Source of the DNA: a bacterium
GTDB lineage: Bacteria > Actinomycetota > Acidimicrobiia > Acidimicrobiales > Bin134
Reading direction: 5' to 3'
Length of the DNA: 64,000 nt
NCBI GenBank assembly: GCA_026708015.1
Contig: JAPOVT010000030.1
Span: 1-64,000 of the forward strand
A program made the translations under genes and the position numbers. This document shows positions 33,263 through 42,264 of the stretch, one piece after another (positions within the stretch are counted from its first letter, which is position 1; the number at the start of each line of letters is the position of its first letter). Below the pieces are notes generated by a model. It saw only the letters and a program-made list of their open reading frames with translations. It was not told the DNA's origin and ran no database searches.

Positions 33263-34045
33263 TCAGGTAGTGGTCAAGAAAGTTTCTATCAGGCTGATCA
33301 CGTAGCCGATGTCGTCGTCATCCAGGGAATGGTTCATGGGCAGTACTACGCCTCGTTCCATGATGGCATCGGCATTGGGCAGCCTGCCGGGGGGTTGGCG
33401 GAAGTCAACTCCGGACAAGAACGGCTGGCGGGTGGCGTTGCCGGTCCACACCGTGCGGGTGTCCACCCCGTTGCCGTCCAGGTGGGCTTGCAGGTCGGCC
33501 CGCACGAAGCCGGCGTCGTGGGCGATGGTGAGCGGGTAGCACAGCCAGGCGGTGTCCAGCCCCTCGGTCTGGCGGGGGAGGCGGAAGCGGTCTGCGTGGG
33601 CGGAGAAGAAATCGGTGTACAGGTCGAAGCTGCGGGTGCGCCGGGCGAAGTTGGCCGGCACCTTGTCGAGTTGCTGGCGACCGAAGGCGGCACCGATCTC
33701 GGAGGGCTCGAAGTTCCAGGCCAGCTCGTCGAATATGAACTGGTTGTCGTAATGGATGCCGTCGAGGTCTTCCCAGAAGTTCCGGTCCCGGCGCTTGGAG
33801 CCGTAGAAGTGCAGCTCGGAGCGTCGCCCCCAACGGCGCAGCAGCAGACCTCGATCTCGCAGATCCTCGTCGTCGAGCAGCACCATACCACCGTTGCCCG
33901 CGCAGGTGATGATGTGAGAGGAGGCGAAGCTGGTGACGGTCAGGTCGCTGCGGGTGCCAGCTGGGGTGCCCCGCAGCACCTCCACCACTGCTTCGATCTC
34001 GGCCTCGTCATGCACGCTGGCCGCATAGAAGATCCGCTCGCCCAT
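33263..34045 (-). pseudogene. DegT/DnrJ-family (ColD/RfbH-like) gene with large internal in-frame deletion
   Basis: 260 residues, whereas relatives have about 390-440. The N-terminus MGERIFYAASVHDEAEIEAV matches the family start. It then jumps straight from VVEVLRG to TPAGTRSDLTVTSFASSHII, residues normally near position 180. So about 140 residues carrying much of the PLP-binding large domain are missing, probably lost between two similar LRG-encoding sites. SFASSHIITCAGNGG has His where aminotransferases have Lys, as in GDP-4-keto-6-deoxymannose 3-dehydratase (ColD). The remaining C-terminal part (RRWGRRSELHFYGSKRRDRN) is intact. A functional enzyme is unlikely. Confidence 0.72.
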
Positions 34046-34131
34046 CAGACCTCAGTCTGCCCCACTCCCGCCAACGGGACGCGATCAGGGCGTAGGGTCA
34101 CAGCCAGCGGCGATCGAGATTTCCGAGGGGT

Positions 34132-34779
34132 TCAGACGGTGTGGCAGGGGTCGGAGTGGCCGGCCGACATGGCTTCCAAGAAGCCCGAGGCTCGCTCTTG
34201 GCGGGGGTAGCGGTTGGCCAGTTCCCAGAAGGCGGGGCTGTGGTTGGGCACGGAGAGATGGGCCAGTTCGTGGACGATGACCGCGTCGAGCACCCAGGAG
34301 GGCACTCGGGCCAGCCGGGTGGAGATACGGATGGTGCCTCGGGAAGAGGTGCATGACGCCCAGCGGTCGTTCTGCTCGGCCCAGGTGACCGACTCCGGAT
34401 GGGGCAGTCCGTAGCGGCGGGCCAGCTTCATGGCCCGCTCGGCCAAGTTGACCCCGCCAGCCTCGGCGGCTCGCTTGCGCTCGAGGCGGGTGACCAGGCT
34501 GGCCACCATCTCAGCCTCGGCGTCGGGAGTCATTCCCGCGGGAACCCGAACCTCAATGCAGTCGGGCTGGACCTTGGCCGCAGCCGTCTTGCGGCGCCTC
34601 GGGCTGCGGATCACGCGGATCGGAAGCTGGGGCGGCGCCAGGGAGGCCGAGGCCGAATCGGCGTCAAATGCCGTGTCCACGAGGGCTGAACTCACGGTGC
34701 GACCATATCTACGGAGGGTGACGGTTTGGTGGATGGTGGCGGGTTGAGGCTGCTGCGATATCGTCCCGGCGAAAACCAA
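34132..34779 (-). CDS. YgjP-like metallopeptidase domain protein (DUF45/WLM type)
   Basis: Up to 215 residues; GTG 34695 would give 188 and neither start has a ribosome site. The C-terminal part has VIVHELAHLSVPNHSPAFWE: HELAH is the zinc motif, with the third His in NHSPAFW. WASCTSSRGTIRISTRLARV is the conserved strand before it. YgjP proteins are small, probably zinc-dependent peptidases of uncertain substrate. The preceding region (about 70-110) is helical and basic. Divergent from the DUF1214-type gene, 13 bases apart. Confidence 0.8.
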   Translation of the reverse strand: MVFAGTISQQPQPATIHQTVTLRRYGRTVSSALVDTAFDADSASASLAPPQLPIRVIRSPRRRKTAAAKVQPDCIEVRVPAGMTPDAEAEMVASLVTRLERKRAAEAGGVNLAERAMKLARRYGLPHPESVTWAEQNDRWASCTSSRGTIRISTRLARVPSWVLDAVIVHELAHLSVPNHSPAFWELANRYPRQERASGFLEAMSAGHSDPCHTV

Positions 34780-34792
34780 GGGGGAGATCGTT

Positions 34793-35905
34793 ATGGCAGA
34801 TCAGACCAAGACCCAAGCCGCGTGGGCCGACATGGTTGACGCTCTGGGGCAGGTGAGCGAACGGTTCTGCGGCGAGGAGTGGGGGGTGTCCGGTGAACAG
34901 AACATTGCCGACAGCCATCGGCTGGTGCTGCACATCCTCCAGTCGGCGCTGTTCGCCCACGCCGAATTCGACCCGGAACGGCCGGTTTGGCGCCGCATCG
35001 TGTCGCCCACCCGCAAGTTCACCGGCGACAACGCCGATGCGGTGTATTTCGAGGCCCCGGTAAGAGGCGACCTGGCCTATCGGATTACCGGCAATCTGGC
35101 CGGAGCGGTCTACACGTCGTTCACCGTGGAGCTGGGCACATCCGAGGGGCGATATGCCACCGGCACCGGCGGGGTGCTCAACGATGACGACATCGACGTG
35201 GACGCCGACGGTAACTACGAGGTGTTCCTCGGCGGCGAGCCCCGGGATCGGAACTGGCTGGACCTTCCCCCCGAATCGGGCCGGATCACCACCCGGCACT
35301 ACTTCGAGGTTCCCAAGCCCGCGGCAGCCGATGAGTCCCTCCACATTCCCCTGGCCATCGAGTGCCTGTCGCCGGTGGGTCCGGCCACGCTGTGGACCGA
35401 CGAGACGGTGGCTGCGGCCATTGGCCGGGTGTCCAACCATGTGCTGGGCAAGACTCTTCAGCAGCCCATTCCCGGCACATATCCCATGCCCTCGTGGGTC
35501 AGCCGCGAGCCCAACGTTCTGCCCGACCCACAGCCGCCCGGCACCATGGGCTTCGCGGCATTCGACGCCTACTACACCCTGGGCCGTTACGTGCTCGCCC
35601 CCGACGAGGCCCTGGTGATGACTGGACGGTGGCCGGATTGCAAGTTCGGCAACGTGTGCCTGTGGACCGCGTCCGGCCAGACCTACGACTACGGCAACCG
35701 CACCACCAGCCGCAATCGGGCCAACACCACCCTGGAGGCCGACGGCACCTTCAAGATGGTCATCGCCCATGAGGACCCCGGCGTGTACAACTGGCTGGAC
35801 ACCGAGGGCCGCCCCTCCGGCAGCATCTTCTGGCGGTTCTTCCTGCCCACCGGATCGGTGGAGCGCATCGAGCCCAAACTGGTCAAGCTCGCCGATTTGC
35901 GCTGA
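34793..35905 (+). CDS. DUF1214-domain protein
   Basis: 370 residues from ATG 34793, with GGGGGAG before it. The N-terminal half has DNADAVYFEAPVRGDLAYRI and NYEVFLGGEPRDRNWLDLP. The C-terminal part (YGNRTTSRNRANTTLEADGT) matches the beta-rich DUF1214 fold, often paired with DUF1254. Such proteins are frequent in actinobacteria and some proteobacteria near steroid or aromatic degradation genes; no biochemical activity is established. It has no signal peptide. It stands alone, convergent with the amidohydrolase. Confidence 0.72.
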   Translation: MADQTKTQAAWADMVDALGQVSERFCGEEWGVSGEQNIADSHRLVLHILQSALFAHAEFDPERPVWRRIVSPTRKFTGDNADAVYFEAPVRGDLAYRITGNLAGAVYTSFTVELGTSEGRYATGTGGVLNDDDIDVDADGNYEVFLGGEPRDRNWLDLPPESGRITTRHYFEVPKPAAADESLHIPLAIECLSPVGPATLWTDETVAAAIGRVSNHVLGKTLQQPIPGTYPMPSWVSREPNVLPDPQPPGTMGFAAFDAYYTLGRYVLAPDEALVMTGRWPDCKFGNVCLWTASGQTYDYGNRTTSRNRANTTLEADGTFKMVIAHEDPGVYNWLDTEGRPSGSIFWRFFLPTGSVERIEPKLVKLADLR

Positions 35906-35921
35906 GTCCTTCAGGCTCCGA

Positions 35922-37082
35922 TTAGGCCAGGCCAGCGCTGAGTTCGGTGAGAGCGTCTTGGTCGAATCCGTAGAGATCGGCGGCGTTGCCCCCGACTAGC
36001 CGGGCAACCTCTTGGTCGGACCGTCCGGCAAACTGCTGGCTCAGCATCTCTTGGGAGTTTGGCCAAGTGCCCTCGATGTGGGGATAGTCGGAGCCCCACA
36101 TGAGATGGTCGGCGCCGAGTCGGTCTACGACGCCGACCTCGTCGGCATCGGTGAACCCCGCGCCAAGGAACACCTGGCGGCGGAAGTACTCGCTGGGCTT
36201 GAGCGGCAGATCCCGGCGCAGCTGGTCGAACATCCGCAGCTCGTAGAAATGGTCCAGTTCGTCGAGCGTCGCCGGAGCCCAAGTGGCACCCTGCTCGTTC
36301 ATCACCATGCGCAGCCCGGGGTGGCGCTCGAATGCCCCCGACCACATGAGCAGCCAGAACGGGCGGTGGGCGTACCAAGAGATCTCGGTGAGGAAGATGC
36401 CCAGCGAGCCGGTGAAGTCGCCGTAGTTGGGGGTCCAGCCCGAATGGGTGTGAACCGGCAGGCCCTCATCAGCACAGGCCGCCCACACCGGGTCGTAGCG
36501 GGGGTGGTTGTACAGGGGGTTGTCGCCCGTGCCGCTGCACAGCAGAACGCCGCCGAACAGTCCCAAATCACGCATCTGCTGAATCTCGCCCACGGTGGTG
36601 TCGATGTCGTCGACGGTGATCAGGCCCACCCCGGCGCGGCGCCCGGGAGCGTCATTGCAGAAATCGCCCAGCCAGCGGTTGTAGGCCCGGCAACCGGCTA
36701 GCCACAGGGCTGGGTCTTGTTCGTACTGGTAGGTCATCAACCCCACGTCGAAGGGGGTGACGGTCGGGCCGCCCGCGCCGGGATACAACACCTCGGCCAC
36801 GGTGCCGTCGGCTTCGAGCTCCCGCAGCCTTCGGGTTGAGTCCCAGCCCCCGTCGACCCCGCCGGCGGCCACTTCCTCGATTTCGCTGAACTCCTCGAGA
36901 GCCTGGTCGCTGTAGATGGCGGCTCCGGTGTGCTCGGCCTTGCGCTTGTTCTTCATCTCGGTGTCGCCCAGCCACTGGCCGTAGGCATCGTCGTAGCCGG
37001 GATCTAGGTACTGCCGGTAGGTGTCGGGCAGAGCGCTGGCATGGCAGTCGGCGGAGATCATCAGCTGGACTTGCATCTCCAT
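35922..37082 (-). CDS. Amidohydrolase (ACMS-decarboxylase-like TIM barrel)
   Basis: 386 residues from ATG 37082 (or 384 from ATG 37076). SADCHASALP is the N-terminal metal motif, with D-x-H in place of H-x-H. GLPVHTHSGWTPNYGDF provides the mid-barrel His. HLMWGSDYPHIEGTWPNS has the conserved Asp and His that close the site. This amidohydrolase-2 type covers decarboxylases and hydrolases of muconate-like acids. No partner gene is obvious. The C-terminal helix (EVARLVGGNAADLYGFD) is typical of the family. Confidence 0.86.
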   Translation of the reverse strand: MEMQVQLMISADCHASALPDTYRQYLDPGYDDAYGQWLGDTEMKNKRKAEHTGAAIYSDQALEEFSEIEEVAAGGVDGGWDSTRRLRELEADGTVAEVLYPGAGGPTVTPFDVGLMTYQYEQDPALWLAGCRAYNRWLGDFCNDAPGRRAGVGLITVDDIDTTVGEIQQMRDLGLFGGVLLCSGTGDNPLYNHPRYDPVWAACADEGLPVHTHSGWTPNYGDFTGSLGIFLTEISWYAHRPFWLLMWSGAFERHPGLRMVMNEQGATWAPATLDELDHFYELRMFDQLRRDLPLKPSEYFRRQVFLGAGFTDADEVGVVDRLGADHLMWGSDYPHIEGTWPNSQEMLSQQFAGRSDQEVARLVGGNAADLYGFDQDALTELSAGLA

Positions 37083-37142
37083 ACTTTGCCTGCTGCCGGA
37101 GGGGTGCGCGGAATCAGCCCGTCGGCGGGCGAGAATGGCAGG

Positions 37143-37478
37143 ATGCAACTGCTGGGTCAGACCGAGGTGCTGCCCGATGGGCTGGACTGCGTCGATCCCG
37201 AGCTACTGGAAGATCTACGCGGCGGGGTGATCGACAAGCTCCCCGAGAGCGCCCTCGACTGCGTGCCGCCCAACGTGCGCGACGACATCCCTCCCGAACT
37301 GATCGATCTCGCCACCGCCAACCCTCAAATCGCCGTCTTGGCAGTGGTAGTTGCCGTGCTGGCCACGTTGGTGTTTCTGTACAAGCTGGCCAAGCGGGCC
37401 TTCATTGTCTCCTTGGTCGCGGGAGCGGTCGCCATCGCGGGATGGTGGTGGTGGCTGACGGAGCCCAATATCTTCTGA
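37143..37478 (+). CDS. Small membrane protein of unknown function
   Basis: 111 residues. An acidic N-terminal half (DGLDCVDPELLEDLRGGVID, LPESALDCVPPNVRDDIP) with two Cys is followed by two closely spaced membrane helices (IAVLAVVVAVLATLVFLYKL and FIVSLVAGAVAIAGWWWWL). The short basic loop between them (KLAKRAF) suggests the N-terminus lies outside. No family recognised. The ribosome site is weak. Confidence 0.6.
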   Translation: MQLLGQTEVLPDGLDCVDPELLEDLRGGVIDKLPESALDCVPPNVRDDIPPELIDLATANPQIAVLAVVVAVLATLVFLYKLAKRAFIVSLVAGAVAIAGWWWWLTEPNIF

Positions 37479-37617
37479 CCATGGTCAATCGGCCGCATTG
37501 GACGATTTCCGCATCCAACCGGAGCCGGCATGGCTGAAACATCCCATCTCCAAGATCCGCTCCCGAGCACTATTGGACGAATGACCGCCTCGCCAGGTGG
37601 TGTGAGAAGCTGAGCGC

Positions 37618-38082
37618 ATGGCTAAGAGACGCGACAAGATCCGCCTGACCCCCGAAGAGCTCGAAGTCTTCATCGAGGAGCAGAAGAGCCTCCAAGTGGC
37701 CACCATCAACCAGGATGGGACACCCCACCTGAGCACCTTGTGGTTTGCGGTGGTCGACGGCGACATCGTGTTCGAGACCTACACCAAGTCGCAGAAGATC
37801 AAGAACCTGGAGCGGGACAGCCGCATCGCCCTTCTTCTGGAGGACGGCCTGGAGTACGACAAGCTCCGCGGGGTGGCGATCAACGGCCATGCCGAGCTGC
37901 ACACCGATCCCGAGGTGGTCCACCGCTATGCCTTGGAGGTGATGGACCGCAACAACCCCGACATCGACCGGGAGATGCTGTCCAAGGCGGCTGAGAGCAT
38001 GGCCTTGAAGCGCACCGCGGTGGTGATAAAGGCCGAGAAGGTCATCAGCTGGGACCACACCAAGCTGGGCGGCAGCTACTGA
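37618..38082 (+). CDS. PPOX-class (pyridoxamine 5'-phosphate oxidase-like) flavin/F420 protein
   Basis: 154 residues. LQVATINQDGTPHLSTLWFA is the split-barrel N-terminal core. IVFETYTKSQKIKNLERDSR matches the F420/FMN-binding strand pair, with the conserved T-x-x-S-x-K-x-x-N-L motif. ALLLEDGLEYDKLRGVAING follows. Members are F420-dependent reductases or FMN oxidases; the actinobacterial context favours F420, without proof. It is upstream of the penicillin-binding protein gene by 107 bases. Confidence 0.85.
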   Translation: MAKRRDKIRLTPEELEVFIEEQKSLQVATINQDGTPHLSTLWFAVVDGDIVFETYTKSQKIKNLERDSRIALLLEDGLEYDKLRGVAINGHAELHTDPEVVHRYALEVMDRNNPDIDREMLSKAAESMALKRTAVVIKAEKVISWDHTKLGGSY

Positions 38083-38189
38083 GCGCGCACCTGCCCCCGC
38101 CCCACAGCCGGTAGCGTTGGGGGTCTGGGTACACATGCGGACCGCGTGAGTCCAATGTTTGTAGCGAGACCGGTAAACCTAGGGGTCTG

Positions 38190-40553
38190 GTGAAGGACTT
38201 GTTGAGGTGGCTGTCCCACCTGTTCCGTTTGGCCGTGCTCATGCCCATGCTGGCACTGGCCCTGGCCGCCACCTTGTTCGTGGTCTGGCCCCCGACCGCC
38301 GACGTGCTGAAATCTTGGGAGTCCACCCCGGTGGAGGTGAACCTGACCGAGGACGTGAGCCTGGACGAGCTTGCCATCCGGTCGTACGTCTACGACGCCA
38401 ACCGCCAGATCATAGATGTCTTCAGCTACGTGGAGAACCGAGTGCTGGTCGACCTCGACGACATCTCCGAGGAGGTGAAGCACTCGGTGATCGCCATCGA
38501 GGACGAGAACTTCTACCTGCACACCGGCATCGACCTCAGCGCGGTGTTCCGGGCCGGTCTCGAGAATGTGGGGGCTGGGGGCATCACCCAGGGTGGCTCC
38601 ACCATCACCCAGCAGCTGATCAAGAACCTGGTGGTGGGCAACAAGGTTGAGGCCGAGCGCAAGCTCCAGGAGATGGCGATGGCCAAGCGCCTGGAGCAGG
38701 AGATGGAGAAGGACGATATTCTCAACCTGTATCTGAACACGGTGTATTTCGGCCAGGGCGCCTACGGGGTCCAGGCCGCGGCCGAGGTGTACTGGGGGCT
38801 GGACGCCGCTGACCTGGGATGGGGGGAGGCGGCCCTTCTCGCCGCTCTCATCAGCAATCCCAGCAGCAACGAGCCCATCAACAACCCGGTGCGGGCCCTG
38901 CGCCAGCGGCGCATCGTGCTGAACCGTCTGGCCGAGCTGGGCTACCTCACCGAGGAGCAGGCCGACGCGTACCACCTCCAGCCGCTGCCCAAGGAGGTCA
39001 ACGAGATCGAGCTGCCTCCCAAGAGCTACTTCGTGGAGGAGGTCAAACAGCAGCTCTTGGACGATCCCCGGTATCTAGGCGGCAGCCCCGAAGATCGCTT
39101 CAACCTGGTCTTCAACGGCGGCCTCAGCATCTACACCACCTTCGATCCCGTTTCACAGCAACAAGCCGAGGCCGCGGTGGCCGCCACCTTGGCCGAATAC
39201 AACCAGGGCGAACACGGCGGGGTCGAGGCCACCATGGCCCTGGCCGCCCTCCAGCCCGACACCGGAGCGGTGCGGGCGGTGGTGGGCGGACCGGGATTCG
39301 CCCAAGACGAGGAGGAGTTCAACCTGGCCACCCAAGGCTCCCGTCAGCCAGGGTCGGCGTTCAAGACCTTCGTGATGGTGACCCTGTTCGAGCAGGGGTA
39401 CCAGCCCGGCGACCGGATCAGCGGCCGGGGTCCCTGCCAGATCCCCAATCCCGGGGGCGTGCCCGATCCCTATGTGGCCAACAATTTCGCCAGCTCGCCC
39501 GGAGGGGTGGACACCATTACCAACCAGATCCGGGTGTCCTCCAACTGCGCGTTTCTGCGGCTGGGCCGGGTGGCGGGGATTCAGCCGGTTGTCGAAACCG
39601 CATCCAAGATGGGCATCACCACCGAACTGGAGCCGGTGGCGTCGTTGCCGCTGGGCTCAGAGGAGGTTCACCCCATAGACATGGCGTCGGCCTACGGAGT
39701 TATCGGTACGGGGGGCATCCGCTACGAGCCCTACTTCATCGAGCGGATTGTCGACCGGGAGGGCAACGTGCTTTACCGCCATGAGCTGTCGGGCCAGCGG
39801 GTGGTGTCGGAACGCTCGGCGTGCTGGGCCAGCGACGTTTTGGAGAACAACATGGTCAACGGCACCGGGCGCCGGGCCCAGCTGCCCCAGCAGGTCGCGG
39901 CGGGCAAGACCGGCACCACCGAGGAGTCGGCCGACGCCTGGTTCGTCGGCTTCACCCCCCATCTGGCCACCGCGGTGTGGCTGGGGAACCCCAACGAGCG
40001 CATTCCCATGCGCAAAGTGACCGGCAGCTCCTATCCGGCGGTGGCCTGGGGCCGATTCATGGCCAGCTATCACGAGGGTCTAGAAGTGGCGGACTTCCCG
40101 GGTTGCCCCCGAGAGCCCCGGATCAGCGACCTGATTGAACTGGAGGATGTGTTCACCGTGGGCGTCCCGTGTGCCACGCCGCTGTTGCCTGAGGACCCAT
40201 CGGTGGTGGTGCCGATCATCGTGCCGCTGGACACCGACGGCGACGGGACTCACGACGCGTGCGTGGACTTGTTGGTAACAGAGGGTGTCGAGCCCTGCGG
40301 TTTCAGCGAGTTCGCGGTGGAGGGCGGGGATCCCATCCCGCTCTACTGCGGTACGCCCTCTCCCATCGAGGTGGAGTGTCTCGAGGGCCAGTTCCCCCTG
40401 GACTCCGACGATGACGGCGTTGCCGACACCTGCGTGGGGCAGGGGACCGGTACAGATCTTCCGGCCGACGACGGCGTCGAGCCCGAATCTGGCGTCGGGC
40501 CTGAATCCGTAGACGGACCTGATCCGGGCACGGTGTCTGATCCCGAAGCTTGA
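38190..40553 (+). CDS. Class A penicillin-binding protein (transglycosylase/transpeptidase) with Ca-binding-type tail
   Basis: 787 residues from GTG 38190, with AGGGG close before it. One N-terminal membrane helix (about 10-35), then a GT51 transglycosylase: AIEDENFYLHTGID holds the catalytic Glu at about 105 and GGSTITQQLIKNL the second motif. The transpeptidase carries S-x-x-K at about 389 (PGSAFKTF), S-x-N as SSN, and KTG at about 572 (AAGKTGTTE). The last 130 residues are unusual: two D-x-D-x-D-G segments (LDTDGDGTHDAC near 680, LDSDDDGVADTC near 737) with Cys resemble thrombospondin type 3 repeats, then an acidic Pro/Gly-rich end. It builds peptidoglycan outside the membrane. Confidence 0.93.
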   Translation: MKDLLRWLSHLFRLAVLMPMLALALAATLFVVWPPTADVLKSWESTPVEVNLTEDVSLDELAIRSYVYDANRQIIDVFSYVENRVLVDLDDISEEVKHSVIAIEDENFYLHTGIDLSAVFRAGLENVGAGGITQGGSTITQQLIKNLVVGNKVEAERKLQEMAMAKRLEQEMEKDDILNLYLNTVYFGQGAYGVQAAAEVYWGLDAADLGWGEAALLAALISNPSSNEPINNPVRALRQRRIVLNRLAELGYLTEEQADAYHLQPLPKEVNEIELPPKSYFVEEVKQQLLDDPRYLGGSPEDRFNLVFNGGLSIYTTFDPVSQQQAEAAVAATLAEYNQGEHGGVEATMALAALQPDTGAVRAVVGGPGFAQDEEEFNLATQGSRQPGSAFKTFVMVTLFEQGYQPGDRISGRGPCQIPNPGGVPDPYVANNFASSPGGVDTITNQIRVSSNCAFLRLGRVAGIQPVVETASKMGITTELEPVASLPLGSEEVHPIDMASAYGVIGTGGIRYEPYFIERIVDREGNVLYRHELSGQRVVSERSACWASDVLENNMVNGTGRRAQLPQQVAAGKTGTTEESADAWFVGFTPHLATAVWLGNPNERIPMRKVTGSSYPAVAWGRFMASYHEGLEVADFPGCPREPRISDLIELEDVFTVGVPCATPLLPEDPSVVVPIIVPLDTDGDGTHDACVDLLVTEGVEPCGFSEFAVEGGDPIPLYCGTPSPIEVECLEGQFPLDSDDDGVADTCVGQGTGTDLPADDGVEPESGVGPESVDGPDPGTVSDPEA

Positions 40554-40569
40554 CCCCTAAGATCGCACC

Positions 40570-41292
40570 GTGAGCGACGATCATTTCCAACGCCTGCTGT
40601 CGGTGCAGGACCACGATACCCGGATCGACCAACTCCGCCACCGCATCGACACACTGCCCGAGCGGGCCGCCCTGGCCGCCCGACAACAAGACTGCAAGAG
40701 GATCGTGAACCAGCGGGAGGCCTTGCAGATGAGGCAGCTGGAGCTTCAACGGAACCTCAAGCGGAACGAGGACGAGTTGGCCGCCCTGGAAGGCCGGACC
40801 AAGCGAGAGCACGACCGGCTCTATTCCGGAGAGGTCACCGGAACCCGGGAGCTGCTGACCCTCCAGGAAGAAGTGGACGGATTGCGGGCCCGCTGCTCGG
40901 ACATGGAGAGCGACGCATTGGAACTGATGGAGGCGCTCGAGGGAATCGAGTCCGACGTGGTGACCCTGGGATCCAGCCTTGAGGCCGCCGACGCCGAGGT
41001 GGTCTCCGCTCAACAGCAGCTGGCCGAGGCCGAGGCCACCGTGCAGGCCGAGATCGACCAGGAGACCGCCGCCCGCTCAACTGAGACCGCTGAAATTCCC
41101 GAGGCGGCCTTGGCCAGTTACGAGGCCCTGCGGTCTCGCATGGGCGGCGTGGCAGTGGCCCGACTCCGCAACGGCACCTGTGAGGGCTGCCATCTGGCGC
41201 TGTCGGCCATGGAGCTCGACCGCATCCGCCACGCACCCGCCGATGAGCTGTGCCACTGCGAGGAGTGCGGCCGCATCCTGGTGCGGACCTGA
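40570..41292 (+). CDS. Coiled-coil C4 zinc-ribbon protein (CdsZ/DUF164 type)
   Basis: 240 residues. A long antiparallel coiled coil runs from about 5 to 180 (DTRIDQLRHRIDTLPERAAL and similar heptads). A C-terminal zinc ribbon has CEGCHLALSAMELDRIR followed by CHCEECGRILVR, with four Cys. This is the widespread actinobacterial zinc-ribbon protein often found near RNase H or NIF3-like genes; its function is uncertain but it likely binds nucleic acid or acts in secretion. The gene follows the PBP gene after 16 bases and rnpB lies beyond the next gene. Confidence 0.85.
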   Translation: MSDDHFQRLLSVQDHDTRIDQLRHRIDTLPERAALAARQQDCKRIVNQREALQMRQLELQRNLKRNEDELAALEGRTKREHDRLYSGEVTGTRELLTLQEEVDGLRARCSDMESDALELMEALEGIESDVVTLGSSLEAADAEVVSAQQQLAEAEATVQAEIDQETAARSTETAEIPEAALASYEALRSRMGGVAVARLRNGTCEGCHLALSAMELDRIRHAPADELCHCEECGRILVRT

Positions 41293-41307
41293 CCATACGG
41301 TCAACCG

Positions 41308-41811
41308 GTGTTCTTCTGGTTTCTGGCCCTCAGCTTCGTGCTGGTGGCCTTGGTGTTCGACAGCCCGGCGCTGGACTACCGCATGGTGATGCTCGGCTCG
41401 GTGCTGCCCATGGTCGAGCTGCTGGCCGGGGGCCCGTGGGCGCTGCACACCCTGTTGGCGCCGCTGGTGGTACTGGTGGCGGTGATGCTGGCCACCCGGG
41501 GTCGGCGGCTGGCCCGCCGCCGCTGGCTGGGGCTGCCCATCGGGCTGTTTTTGTACTTGGTGTTGGATGGAGCTTGGCTGCGCACCGACCTGTTTTGGTG
41601 GCCGGTGTTCGGGGTGGATGTGGCCAGCGGTGACCTCCCCGAATTCAAGCCGGTGGCCATGCTGATCACGCTGGAGCTGATCGGTCTGGCTGTGGGTGCC
41701 TGGGCGTTTCGCCGTTACGGCTTGGCTGATCGGGATCGCCTGCGCCTGTTCGCCGTCCAGGGCCGGCTGGATAGGGCCCGTATGGGCCGGGATCGGCCGC
41801 GACGGCGCTGA
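41308..41811 (+). CDS. Multi-pass membrane protein of unknown function
   Basis: 167 residues, GTG start 15 bases after the zinc-ribbon gene stop. Four to five membrane helices (MFFWFLALSFVLVALVF, WALHTLLAPLVVLVAVML, LGLPIGLFLYLVLDGAWL, VAMLITLELIGLAVGAWAF). The pair GSVLPMVE followed by HTLLAPL faintly recalls YdjM-type membrane-bound metal-dependent hydrolases, but no metal motif is sure. C-terminus strongly basic (RARMGRDRPRRR). Likely cotranscribed with the upstream gene. Confidence 0.65.
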   Translation: MFFWFLALSFVLVALVFDSPALDYRMVMLGSVLPMVELLAGGPWALHTLLAPLVVLVAVMLATRGRRLARRRWLGLPIGLFLYLVLDGAWLRTDLFWWPVFGVDVASGDLPEFKPVAMLITLELIGLAVGAWAFRRYGLADRDRLRLFAVQGRLDRARMGRDRPRRR

Positions 41812-41837
41812 TTTCCACGGTCTTCCAACATGCTGGA

Positions 41838-42205
<368 letters not shown>

Positions 42206-42264
42206 TCTCCTCCAGTCTGTCAGCCTCTCTTATCGCAAGGCGAGAGGATTTTCGAGGCCGATGC

